The notes under the pieces: generated by a model
Told to the model about the DNA's origin: nothing
Databases searched by the model: none
Seen by the model: the letters and a program-made list of their open reading frames with translations, nothing else
Part shown: positions 16,501 through 24,212 of the stretch, in pieces
Layout of the letters: each line of letters starts with the position of its first letter
Position numbering within the stretch: the first letter of the stretch is position 1
Assembly: GCA_016213825.1 (NCBI GenBank)
Contig: JACQZP010000030.1
Span: 62,001 to 126,000, forward strand
DNA length: 64,000 nt
Direction of reading: 5' to 3'
Source of the DNA: Acetobacterium woodii
Lineage (GTDB): Bacteria; Bacillota; Clostridia; Eubacteriales; Eubacteriaceae
Position numbers and translations under genes: made by a program

Positions 16501-19221
16501 TTCAGCGCATTGACGGATGATGTGCCGGCTTCGACTTCAGAGATGTATACCTTTGATTTAACGGCAGATACCAGCTACATTGCCAGTTATGAAGAAAATG
16601 CCTTTACCGTAACAGCAGAATCCGCAGACGCTGCTCAGGGAACGGTCACCCAAACGGGAACAAGCCCCTACAAACGTTCAGATTCAGTAACGGTCAGTGC
16701 GACCTCGCTAAAAGGATATTCCTTTACCAACTGGACCGATGAAAATAATGCGGTTGTTTCGCAAACCGCAGAGTATACCTTTGATGTCACCGAAAATACA
16801 ACCGTAACCGCTCATTTTGAGGCCGAACCGTCGGTTACAATTCTCGTCCAATGCGACTATGTCGAGGGGGGAACGGTGACCGCCGATGATAAAGACATCC
16901 CGGAAACGGGATTGGTCGCAACAAATGGCGAGTCGGTTACTTTAAAAGCTGAAGAGAAGAAGGACTACGAATTTGAAGGCTGGTATGAAAATGGAAAGGA
17001 AGTAGCGAAGAAAGATACCTATACTTTTACGGCCGAAAAAGACCGGACCTTGGTCGCTGCTTTTTCTCATAAAGGGATCATGGCATTGGCCTTCCCAGAT
17101 CCCCTTGAGGGCGGACGGGTTTATAAGGTTTACCAGACATCCGAAACAAAAGATGAATTTTACATGAATGCGGTGCCGTTTACCGGCTATGAATTCGTAG
17201 GCTGGTACGATCTTGCCGGAATAAAGGTTTGTGATACCCCGGAATATGATTTTGTAGCCTATTATTCACGGGTGCTTTTTGCCAAATTCAAGCTCGAACA
17301 ATTTGCTGTCAATGTCAGTATTACGCCAGATGGCGGGGGCACCGTTACCGGAGCTGGAACCGCTGATTACGGAAAAGCAGTCACTTTAACGGCCACTCCG
17401 GAAGCGGGCTATATTTTCAATGGCTTTATGGATGCCACTGGAAATCTGTTGAGTTCCGATGCCGTTTATACCTTTACCTTAAGAGCAGAAACCGACTTGA
17501 CCGCCAGCTTCTCCCCACAAACCTATACGATGACCACCACGGTCAATGATCCGGCCTTGGGGAGTGTTTCCAATAGCGATCCGGATGGGATATATCCAGC
17601 TGGTTCTGCGGTTTCACTGCAGGCTTCACCCACAAACGGTTCGCAATTTGTGGGCTGGTTTGAAAACGGCCAATGTGTGAGTCAGCAACCCAACTATAGC
17701 TTCACTGCCACCGCTGACCGCAATCTGGAAGCTGATTTCAGTAACGAGGAATTTGTTCTGACCCTTATGGCTGACCCGGTTACCGGCGGAACCCTATCCG
17801 GTGAGGGCGGCTATAATCCTACTTCGGATGCCGATCAGGCCAGTATTTCAGCAGTGGCCTTTCCTGGCTATTCCTTTACGGCCTGGCTGGATGCAGACAC
17901 CGGAGAACAGGTCTCAACGCTGAGCAGTGATGCCATTACCCTGACAAAAGACACCAATCTTACGGCAGTCTTTACACCCAATGTCTATCAGGTGGACGTA
18001 ACCGTTGATGATGGCGGAACGGCAACCGGGGCTGGTTATTACAATTTTGGCGACGCCGTCAATTTATCAGCCAGTGCCAAGAGTGGATACACTTTTGCCG
18101 GGTGGATGATGACTGACGCTCAAGGAACGCAGTCTTGTATTTCGACAGACTTGGATTATACCTTTACCTTAAATGAAGACTGGATTAATCGGACGCCGAT
18201 CACGATTTCCGCAACCTTTAAAAATACGAAAGGGGCTCTGATTATTCCTTTGGCCGAAGAGTACCTGCGTGGCAATATCGCCAGAGGCTATCATCTGGAT
18301 GCCACCGTTGGGAATCAGACAACCGTAGAAGCCATCCCCGGTTATGGCTATGAATTTACCAACTGGACGGACCTTAAAGGGAATGTTATCAGTTCGGATG
18401 CGGTCTATACCTTTACTGTCACGGGTGATACTGTAGTGATGGCCCATTTTAAATCTAATGCAACAGTTAAACTGACCGTGACGGAACAATCTGTTTTACA
18501 AGGCAAGGCGCTTCTGGTAGGGGACCTTATTTCTGGCGAAAAGACCGTCGAATCCGGCCAATATGTAATGGCCTATGCAGTGGCCTACCCGGGTTACAAA
18601 TTCCTTCATTGGGTAAACCAAAATGGCTTAAAGCTTTCAAATGCCAGAAATTACACCTTAAGAATTTATGAAGATACGACCCTGACAGCGGTGTTTGAAA
18701 AAACAACCCACGATATCAGTGCCAATGTGGATCCGCAGGGAGCCGGTTATATCACCGGCCAGCAAACTTATAACTATGGCGATACGGCCACATTAACCGC
18801 CATCCCCACGGAACTCGGTTATATCTTTGGCTACTGGTCGGATGAAAATGGCCGAATTAAGGGAGCGATCTCGCCAGTCTTTAAGACGACGGTTAATGGC
18901 AGCAAAACCTATACCGCTCATTTTGTTCAGGGAAAATACAGCATTACTGCCAAGGCTGTGCCTGAACAAGGTGGGACGGTAACTGGAGGCGGATCATTCG
19001 GGCAGGAAGAAGCGGTCACATTAACTGCGACTCCTAATAGCGGGTACCAATTTGACGGCTGGTTTGTGACTGGTACTAGTGTCAGTACCGAAACCAGTTG
19101 GACCTTTGATGCGACCGAATCGTTGGCTGCGGAGGCTCATTTTTCGACGCTTCCATCGTCGGATATCAAAGAACCCGGTAATCCACACCCCGGACTTCCG
19201 CACCGAGGCAGAAATAGGTAA
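10573..19221 (+). CDS. Giant secreted InlB B-repeat (Listeria-Bacteroides repeat) protein
   Basis: 2882 residues. The N-terminus is a signal peptide (MRFLKNLALFLSLILVLNTI, cleavage probably after VFA). The rest is built from dozens of units of about 70-80 residues with the pattern GG-V-G-G-Y--G--VT-TA-P--GY-F--W-----VS----Y-F-V--N---TA-F, the InlB B-repeat/Flg_new type. An Ala-rich hydrophobic stretch lies near residues 1399-1425, followed by an acidic Pro-Asp linker near 1445-1468, then more repeats. The C-terminus (EPGNPHPGLPHRGRNR) has no LPxTG, S-layer or choline-binding anchor, so attachment is unclear. The start at 10573 has GAGGAG; an upstream in-frame ATG at 10468 would spoil the signal peptide. 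Adhesion or a surface scaffold is the family expectation. Confidence 0.88.
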   Translation: MRFLKNLALFLSLILVLNTILPQALVFAQETNISENVTTAVATVSVAVVSGGNGTVAGGGNYTSGTIATITATPNTGYLFSKWTDANGNTVSTEASYLFTVSNNVTYQANFVKSVQVTNRMNPIFGSMEISGENGQTGSGAYPMGSTITVTVTPAPGFTVAYIEAGFNNGTYYQYAYNTSTATFVVKDDVDLLVSVNDIPYQITVESSNTALGTVANTSGTYFYGQNVSLSAYPAPGYTCLSYSFTSGNDSIWYQYSGPISVPVTQSGTYQLFFQPQTYTLTVTSDGNGNVTGGGAFEYGSTHVITATPNPGYQFSKWTDANGNTVSTAANYQVTVSGNANYTANFSMTAANIQVSGSPTAGGTVTGNGLYNLGSAVTLTATPATGYQFKQWINAATQAVVSNSSSYTFTASTSTAGQYTAIFTPQTYTISTATNPTQGGTALVTSAATVAYGDTATVLATPGAGYTFAKWVDSDTGQTVSTMASYSFNPVKNTRLIANFTQSKYTLSLAANPSAGGTVSSNTTNNLIYGQTVAIQATPADGYVFNGWVDSSGNSISTNASYNLAITGNMSLTANFSAIEYPVAVTVSPDGGGTATGGGSFVNGAQVTLSATPGANYNFVKWTQAGSNLAVSTNPQYTFTASAATQGNYTAVFALKTFSVNFKLDAQAAIANQVTITPSSGIFNYGSVVPVNAVIPIANPAIHFLGWYENGRLVSKTQAFNYTVTQNANLSAVFVTDYGAIIYYGDPTAAQKSKVVIAPMNTTKTISAATSSLYDFAYWTDTAGNQYPQTTLDVTVGPDWVESYVAHYTPKTFTVAVAGQTPGGTATTSLNSIQYGQEVTVTATPDTGYAFLNWTDSATGAVLSTDASWTFQPSQNTSLQANFNQIVYTVGLNADPDGGGTVAWGDYPNAGPYYGTVITAIATPEQNYVFDGWINAQGVCVSTNSSYDYTVIGNDTLTGQFHVSQNTITAIAEPANMGTVTGGGTFAYKTQQTLSAIPNTGFEFVNWTNNLDDTVVTTPEMVVNVSEDITYTANFDVLKCPVTLNVIDPARSTYGTVEMDVYQNGVLAPSGTIPNYGDKVVLTATTNPAMTNVIFKDYLDGTGALLSYNSVYTIEAMTQPMEIQYDFVQKYTVTVPVSAKWTDNYQRNLLPGVVPQVTQFPNQQVSGNFKDAITLNYGTVDANLVFDGWYTDEETPVLVSSEPSFSYQLLDSTPLVAKLHLKDIGIMVENAYVPNQAISGVDLNGGEVSGSGYRNVGESFNISSTVDDNYSFENWTQGGTTLSKKASFDYPVAGQPGVDATPIQANYSPNAYYLTLNANPKGSGQAAPSGYYPYGTLVTISQGNQAGYVFSHFEDGNGNTLTSTTPNSKAGTLTLYMTGDTTVVAVYKESAGSEAKKIVEIIAAAATAAAIAAGIAAAIYFGGDELLADAALDTAEVALEDLDELAGGVVDHNPPDPDPDPDNPDDQTDILITATASPADAGTAIGGETYRVGEMAVLKATANPGWVFDNWTSEGAVVIDDPEAKSISFLVDEADDGSVLTAHFNQEFTITTSATPEIGGTITPTEKVVSGESAIVTATPNEGYLFDGWYENGVQVSTEETYTLEAVAADHNLTAQFEAGFDVTLTADPVAMDTLVTFTGDGLSKTGEHTITATLLDTEAENYVFNGWYVNLTDPAPVSTEESYTFNLTADTSYIASYSEQFTISTSATPEAGGTVTPTQQVTIGNDATVTATPNEGYIFDGWYENGVQVSTEESYTLEAVAADHNLTAQFEAGFNVSLTADPATMATLVTLTGDGLSKTGEHTITATLLDTEAENYVFNGWYVNLTDPAPVSTEENYTFDLTADTSYIASYSEQFTISTSATPEAGGTVTPTQQVTIGNDATVTATPNEGYVFNGWYEGEAQVSEDESYTLTAVAADHSLTAQFELGANVTLTADPSTMGTLVTFTGAGLSQTGEHTITATLDDANTDNYIFKGWFSALTDDVPASTSEMYTFDLTADTSYIASYEENAFTVTAESADAAQGTVTQTGTSPYKRSDSVTVSATSLKGYSFTNWTDENNAVVSQTAEYTFDVTENTTVTAHFEAEPSVTILVQCDYVEGGTVTADDKDIPETGLVATNGESVTLKAEEKKDYEFEGWYENGKEVAKKDTYTFTAEKDRTLVAAFSHKGIMALAFPDPLEGGRVYKVYQTSETKDEFYMNAVPFTGYEFVGWYDLAGIKVCDTPEYDFVAYYSRVLFAKFKLEQFAVNVSITPDGGGTVTGAGTADYGKAVTLTATPEAGYIFNGFMDATGNLLSSDAVYTFTLRAETDLTASFSPQTYTMTTTVNDPALGSVSNSDPDGIYPAGSAVSLQASPTNGSQFVGWFENGQCVSQQPNYSFTATADRNLEADFSNEEFVLTLMADPVTGGTLSGEGGYNPTSDADQASISAVAFPGYSFTAWLDADTGEQVSTLSSDAITLTKDTNLTAVFTPNVYQVDVTVDDGGTATGAGYYNFGDAVNLSASAKSGYTFAGWMMTDAQGTQSCISTDLDYTFTLNEDWINRTPITISATFKNTKGALIIPLAEEYLRGNIARGYHLDATVGNQTTVEAIPGYGYEFTNWTDLKGNVISSDAVYTFTVTGDTVVMAHFKSNATVKLTVTEQSVLQGKALLVGDLISGEKTVESGQYVMAYAVAYPGYKFLHWVNQNGLKLSNARNYTLRIYEDTTLTAVFEKTTHDISANVDPQGAGYITGQQTYNYGDTATLTAIPTELGYIFGYWSDENGRIKGAISPVFKTTVNGSKTYTAHFVQGKYSITAKAVPEQGGTVTGGGSFGQEEAVTLTATPNSGYQFDGWFVTGTSVSTETSWTFDATESLAAEAHFSTLPSSDIKEPGNPHPGLPHRGRNR
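15214..16599 (+). repeat. Three tandem 462-bp near-identical units inside the giant protein gene
   Basis: Units begin at 15214, 15676 and 16138, spaced exactly 462 bp (154 residues). Units one and two are the most alike; stretches such as TATPNEGY and FDGWYENGVQVSTEE are shared. Each unit spans two B-repeats (one ATPEAGG-VTP type and one TGEHTITATL type), so the duplication unit is a repeat pair. Recent recombination is likely. Confidence 0.85.
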
Positions 19222-19240
19222 AATTTTACATTAGCAGATC

Positions 19241-19276
19241 AAGCATCCATGAAGAAAAAGTTCATGGATGCTTTTA
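19241..19276 (+). terminator. Terminator after giant surface protein
   Basis: Perfect 13-bp stem AAGCATCCATGAA / TTCATGGATGCTT with a 7-nt loop, followed by TTATT. Confidence 0.8.
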
Positions 19277-19308
19277 TTGAATTGACTTTAGCGGATTTGT
19301 GTATTTGA

Positions 19309-19337
19309 TTGCATCGCTTCTGTTAGTCTAGTATAAT
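19309..19337 (+). promoter_or_regulatory. Probable promoter of EAL protein gene
   Basis: TTGCAT at 19309-19314, 17-bp spacer, TATAAT at 19332-19337, 44 nt before the start codon. Confidence 0.55.
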
Positions 19338-19381
19338 GATTTCACATAGAATAGCTAATTAATAAGATTGAAAGGACGGTT

Positions 19382-22126
19382 ATGATGAAGGCTGAGAGTA
19401 AGCGAATAAAACAGATCTTGAAAAATTTTGTTATGATCTTTGTACCGGGATTGTTTATGATCGTCATTTTAGCTAGTATGTTCATTTACATAAACATAGA
19501 AAATGGAAAAAATATCATAAAAATCAGACAATTGAATAACAGTGAGATCGTTGGCGTTAATGTCAATTCGATTTTTGAGGATATTAATTCCGATGGAAAT
19601 ATTATCTTGAATTCAAGTGAAATGAAGGCTTATGTCAGTAATTCATCAGAGGTTATCAATCGGGACGAATTAAAGCGAATTTTTTCTAATATGATGATCA
19701 ATAAAAAAATCTATGATTCGATTCGGTTCATCGGAAGCGATGGTAACGAAAAAGTTCGGGTAAATAATGGGAACAGCGGAACGATATCCGTAGCCGATAT
19801 TGATTTGCAATATAAAGGCGACCGATATTATTTTCAGGAAGGGATGAAGCTTAATCCGGGGGAAATTTATATTTCGCCAATGGATTTGAGTATGAAAGAC
19901 AATGAAATTGAAATCCCCATCAAACCGCTAATTCGACTGGTTATCCCTATTTTTAATGATAAAAATGAGCGACAGGGTATTTTAATTTTAAACTATCTGG
20001 CTCAAAACATGTTGGATCAAATTGAAAATGACTCAAAAAGTAGCATCGATATGAAAATTCTGCTGTTGAATGAAGACAGTTATTATTTATTAAGTGAGAA
20101 TAGTGATAAAGATTTTTCATTTATGTATGAAAACGAAAAAGAGGTCTCATTCAGCCAGGAAGAACCGGCAATTTGGCAGGCTGCCTCAAATAACGTAAGC
20201 GGCTATTTTGATGATGGAAAAGATCTCTACTTTTATACCCCCATTTATCCCTTAGAAGGCTATCGAAATCTTCACTGGGTATTGGTGGGCGCTGCGCCGC
20301 TGGATACTTTGGGGATTATCAATAATGTTGATAATCGAAACATTGTACTGATTTCAGTGTTATTAATCTTTATTTTATTTATTATCAGTCTAATTGTCGC
20401 CTGGCTTTTGATGTTAAAAAAGGAAGCTTCCTCCAGAGAAAAAATTACTGAGAATATCTTTAAAAATTCCAAAGAAGGCATTATGATCATGGATGCCAAG
20501 GCAAATATTATTTATGTTAACAAGGCATTCTCAACGGTATCCGGGTATTCAGCTGATGAGGTACTGGGGAAAAAACCCATTGATTTCAAATATAGTGAAG
20601 AATTACAAGCTATTTACAGCGATATCTGGAAAAAGGTCAATCAAGAAGGCAATTGGCAGGGTGAAATTCTTGATGAGAGAAAGGATGGCAGTAGGTATCC
20701 TAAATACATTTCACTCTCAAAAATATTTGATAGTAAAAGTGATTCATTAAGCAGCTACCTGGAAGTATTTGAGGATTTGACCAATACCAGGATAACTGAA
20801 GAAGCCATTAATAAGATTAAACACTATGATCAGATTACCGGCCTTCCCACCCAGGTTTTATTTGAAATAAAAACCAAGGAATTCATTAAACAATATGATG
20901 CGATGGCCATCATCGTATTACAGGTTACCAATTTTAATACCCTTTATGATAATTTAGGGAAGAAGTCAGGGACTCTTTTAATAAAAGAAGCCGCTCAACG
21001 GATCCAGATTTTTTTAAAAGACGAGGATCTTTTAGGTGTTCTTCACAAGGACCAGTTTGTGATTGCTCATGTCAAGAACAGGGACAAATTGGAAATAGGC
21101 CATTTATTGAATAAATTAATGACTTATTTAAAAGAACCGGTGGAAATTGAAAACGAAAAGGTCTATTTAAATGTTTCAATGGGTATTGCAATTTTCCAGG
21201 AAGACAGTGCCGATTTGGATAAACTCATTGAATTTGCCAATATTGCCAAAAATTATGCTATTCAAACCGGCGATAACACCTATGTTTTTTATGAAAAAGA
21301 AATTAAAGAAAACTACCTTAATAATTTAAAACTGGAAACCGAACTGAGAAGCGCCCTTGAAAATAATGAGTTGAGCCTGCATTATCAGCCCCAAATACAG
21401 GTTGGAACCGAAGCAATCATTGGGATTGAAGCCCTGCTGAGATGGCGTAACCCGAATCTTGGACATGTCAGTCCGGTACAATTCATTCCGGTAGCAGAGC
21501 GGACTGAACTAATTATTCCCATTGGAAATTGGGTTTTAGAAGAAGCCATTAAACAAAATAAAAAATGGATGGAATTGACAGGGCGAAAAATTGTCGTGGC
21601 TGTAAATCTATCCCCGGTCCAATTTAAAAAGTCTGATCTTGTTAAAATCATCAAAGAACTCTTGGAAAAATATCAATTGCCAGCTGAGCTGTTGGAAATT
21701 GAAATTACAGAAAATGTTTTAGTCGAGAATATGGTCAGTATCCGAAGTGAACTGGAGAAAATAAAGGCCATGGGTGTAAAAGTAGCCATTGATGATTTTG
21801 GCACCGGATATTCATCTCTAAAATATCTGCAAAATCTCAACTTTGACAAATTAAAAATCGATCGTGAATTCATCAAGGATTATCCGAAAAACGACAATGG
21901 CAACATTGCTAAAACTATCTTGAATCTGGCCGGGCAAATGCAACTAAAGGTTGTGGCCGAAGGGGTTGAAACGCTGGAACAGTTTTTGTTTTTGAAAGAA
22001 AATGACTGTGATGAGATCCAGGGTTACTATTTCCATAAACCGATGTCAGCCAATGATTTTGAGCAGCTGCTAAACAAAGGGGCTCATCTGGGAAAAACCG
22101 AGGATCATCACTTAAAAGATGATTAA
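19382..22126 (+). CDS. Membrane c-di-GMP phosphodiesterase: sensor-PAS-degenerate GGDEF-EAL
   Basis: 914 residues. Transmembrane helices at about 16-37 and 321-345 enclose an extracellular sensor domain. A PAS domain follows (about 356-470), then a GGDEF domain (about 478-640) whose signature is HKDQF (about 553-557) instead of GGDEF, so diguanylate cyclase activity is unlikely. The EAL domain is intact: EALLRW (E683), DDFGTGYSSLKYL (D804, D805), KIDREFIKD and AEGVET. The protein should lower c-di-GMP in response to an extracellular signal. Its position right after the giant surface protein suggests a link to attachment, but it has its own promoter and a terminator lies between. Start ATG 19382, with AAGGA upstream. 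Confidence 0.88.
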   Translation: MMKAESKRIKQILKNFVMIFVPGLFMIVILASMFIYINIENGKNIIKIRQLNNSEIVGVNVNSIFEDINSDGNIILNSSEMKAYVSNSSEVINRDELKRIFSNMMINKKIYDSIRFIGSDGNEKVRVNNGNSGTISVADIDLQYKGDRYYFQEGMKLNPGEIYISPMDLSMKDNEIEIPIKPLIRLVIPIFNDKNERQGILILNYLAQNMLDQIENDSKSSIDMKILLLNEDSYYLLSENSDKDFSFMYENEKEVSFSQEEPAIWQAASNNVSGYFDDGKDLYFYTPIYPLEGYRNLHWVLVGAAPLDTLGIINNVDNRNIVLISVLLIFILFIISLIVAWLLMLKKEASSREKITENIFKNSKEGIMIMDAKANIIYVNKAFSTVSGYSADEVLGKKPIDFKYSEELQAIYSDIWKKVNQEGNWQGEILDERKDGSRYPKYISLSKIFDSKSDSLSSYLEVFEDLTNTRITEEAINKIKHYDQITGLPTQVLFEIKTKEFIKQYDAMAIIVLQVTNFNTLYDNLGKKSGTLLIKEAAQRIQIFLKDEDLLGVLHKDQFVIAHVKNRDKLEIGHLLNKLMTYLKEPVEIENEKVYLNVSMGIAIFQEDSADLDKLIEFANIAKNYAIQTGDNTYVFYEKEIKENYLNNLKLETELRSALENNELSLHYQPQIQVGTEAIIGIEALLRWRNPNLGHVSPVQFIPVAERTELIIPIGNWVLEEAIKQNKKWMELTGRKIVVAVNLSPVQFKKSDLVKIIKELLEKYQLPAELLEIEITENVLVENMVSIRSELEKIKAMGVKVAIDDFGTGYSSLKYLQNLNFDKLKIDREFIKDYPKNDNGNIAKTILNLAGQMQLKVVAEGVETLEQFLFLKENDCDEIQGYYFHKPMSANDFEQLLNKGAHLGKTEDHHLKDD

Positions 22127-22268
22127 AGCAAAAAAAAATTTCATATGATATAATAAACGTTCATTCGTAGATCCATCTGAAGGGGTTTACACAAATAAAT
22201 AATTGCTGGAATTCAGTAGCAATGGTTTCGATGACCTCTTATTAATGCGCACCAATTAAGAGGTAGAA

Positions 22269-24182
22269 ATGATGAAAGGATTCAAATTGACTTTATTAAA
22301 TAACGTTTTATCCCCCCAGGATTTAAAAGACCTGTCATATAGTGACCTTAACGAGCTTGCCGGGGAAATTCGCAATAAAATTTTAGAAACGGTATCAAAA
22401 AATGGGGGACATCTGGCTTCAAATCTTGGTATTGTTGAAACAACCCTGGCGATCCATCGGATCTTTAACAACCCGGAGGACCAGATTGTATTTGATGTGG
22501 GGCATCAATGCTATGCTCATAAGCTGGTAACCGGAAGGCAGCATGAATTCCCAACCCTTCGCCAGTGGAACGGGATCTCCGGCTTTACCAATCGCAAAGA
22601 GAGTGACTGGGATGCTTTTGGGGCCGGCCACAGCGGGACATCCATTTCAGCCGCCCTGGGTCTGGCCATGGCTAATCAACTGGATGGCAAGGAAAATTAT
22701 GTCATTGCGGTTGTGGGCGATGGTTCATTCACCAATGGGATGATTTATGAAGCCTTAAATAATTGTACCCGTAAGGATCTAAGACTGATTATTCTGCTAA
22801 ACGATAATGAAATGTCGATTTCTGAAAATGTCGGTGGTCTGTCTAATCACCTATCAAAAATAAGAAACAGTCAAAATTATTTTAATTTAAAACATCATAC
22901 CCAGTCTTTTTTACACAAAATCCCCATAATCGGAGATGGCCTGGTTGAGGGAACCAGAAGTATTAAAAAGCATGTAAAAAAAAGATTGGTTTCCGAAAAC
23001 TTTTTTGAACATCTGGGTCTGGATTATCTGGGACCGGTGGATGGATGCGATCTTAAAAAACTGGAATCAGTACTGAGTGAAGCTAAGAGCAAGCGTAACT
23101 GCTGTCTGGTTCATGTCCATACGGTCAAAGGAAAAGGCTACCAACCAGCTGAGGAACATCCCGAAATGTATCATTCATCAGGTGCCTTTGATATGGCAAA
23201 GGGAATTGAGAAAAATAATGCTGATATTAATTTTTCATCAGTATTTGGTGACATCATGGTAGCGGCCGCCAATACCAATGCGTCCGTTTGTGCAATCACT
23301 GCCGCCATGACCGGAGGAACCGGATTGGATCGGTTCAGTCAGGTTCATCCGAAACGTTTTTATGATGTGGGGATTGCCGAAGAACATGCCGTCACCTTTG
23401 GAACCGGACTTTCGGCCAATGGCAAAACCCCGGTATGTGCCATTTATTCAACCTTTGTCCAGCGGGTTTATGATCAGCTGATCCACGACGCGGCGATCCA
23501 AAAACTGCCGCTGATCATGGCTTTGGATCGGTGCGGTCTGGTTCCCGGCGATGGGATTACCCATCAGGGGATTTACGATTGCACCTATTTATCATCCATA
23601 CCGGGAATTGAGATCTTTAGCCCGGAAACCTATGATGAGATGCGAACAAGTTTTGATCAGGCCTTTATCGATAAAAAGCTGACAGTGATTCGCTATCCCA
23701 AAGGAGCCCAGCAGCAATACGACCGCAGTGGCTTCACCGCGTGTGATGGCTTGAGTTATCAGGATTTTTCAAATGATAATCAGGAGCAAATGGAGCCGAT
23801 CAATCCTGAAGTTGTGATCATAACCTATGGCAGAATCACCAGTAATGCCTATGAAGCGATCCAGTTAATAAAAGAACAGCATCCGGTCCGATTAATCAAG
23901 CTAGTGAAGGTTTATCCCTTTGATGCCGAACAGATTATGGCGTTGGTTGGCAACCCCAGACTCGTTTATATTTTGGAGGAAGGCATCCGAAGCGGTGGCA
24001 TTGGCGAAAAACTGGCGGCAACGTTTGCTCAGAATGAAACCATGAAAACAGGAAAGATCCGAATTCAGGCCATTGAAAATCCCTTAATGGAGCAAGGCGA
24101 TTTAACTTCATTATATGACTATTGTGGATTTTTACCAGACCAGATAGCAGCTCATATTACCGGATTTCTCGGTGATGCATAA
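22269..24182 (+). CDS. dxs: 1-deoxy-D-xylulose-5-phosphate synthase
   Basis: 637-residue thiamine diphosphate enzyme that joins pyruvate and glyceraldehyde 3-phosphate in the first step of the MEP isoprenoid pathway. The TPP motif GDGSFTNG begins near residue 150, and the second transketolase half has DVGIAEEHAVTFGTGL. The C-terminal transketolase domain follows (VVIITYGRITSNAYEA). Length and order are normal for the family. The gene stands alone, and a TATAAT at 22149-22154 may belong to its promoter. A bidirectional terminator immediately follows. In several clostridia and acetogens a second dxs-like gene exists, so this may be one of two; that cannot be judged here. Confidence 0.9.
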   Translation: MMKGFKLTLLNNVLSPQDLKDLSYSDLNELAGEIRNKILETVSKNGGHLASNLGIVETTLAIHRIFNNPEDQIVFDVGHQCYAHKLVTGRQHEFPTLRQWNGISGFTNRKESDWDAFGAGHSGTSISAALGLAMANQLDGKENYVIAVVGDGSFTNGMIYEALNNCTRKDLRLIILLNDNEMSISENVGGLSNHLSKIRNSQNYFNLKHHTQSFLHKIPIIGDGLVEGTRSIKKHVKKRLVSENFFEHLGLDYLGPVDGCDLKKLESVLSEAKSKRNCCLVHVHTVKGKGYQPAEEHPEMYHSSGAFDMAKGIEKNNADINFSSVFGDIMVAAANTNASVCAITAAMTGGTGLDRFSQVHPKRFYDVGIAEEHAVTFGTGLSANGKTPVCAIYSTFVQRVYDQLIHDAAIQKLPLIMALDRCGLVPGDGITHQGIYDCTYLSSIPGIEIFSPETYDEMRTSFDQAFIDKKLTVIRYPKGAQQQYDRSGFTACDGLSYQDFSNDNQEQMEPINPEVVIITYGRITSNAYEAIQLIKEQHPVRLIKLVKVYPFDAEQIMALVGNPRLVYILEEGIRSGGIGEKLAATFAQNETMKTGKIRIQAIENPLMEQGDLTSLYDYCGFLPDQIAAHITGFLGDA

Positions 24183-24212
24183 AAAAAACGGCTTTCGCCG
24201 TTTTTTTTTATA
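24181..24212. terminator. Bidirectional terminator between dxs and the molybdate regulator
   Basis: AAAAAACGGC TTTC GCCGTTTTTT with long A and T runs on either side. It overlaps the 3' end of the dxs frame and serves the two convergent genes. Confidence 0.85.

Noticed and set aside
10633-19203. Many antisense open frames within the giant repeat protein gene
   Set aside because: They recur because the repeat is translated backwards; their Cys/Arg-rich products look alike for that reason only, and none has a start signal.
19150-19280. Frameshift hiding a C-terminal anchor in the giant protein
   Set aside because: No LPxTG, hydrophobic tail or repeat continues in other frames; a terminator begins 20 nt after the stop.
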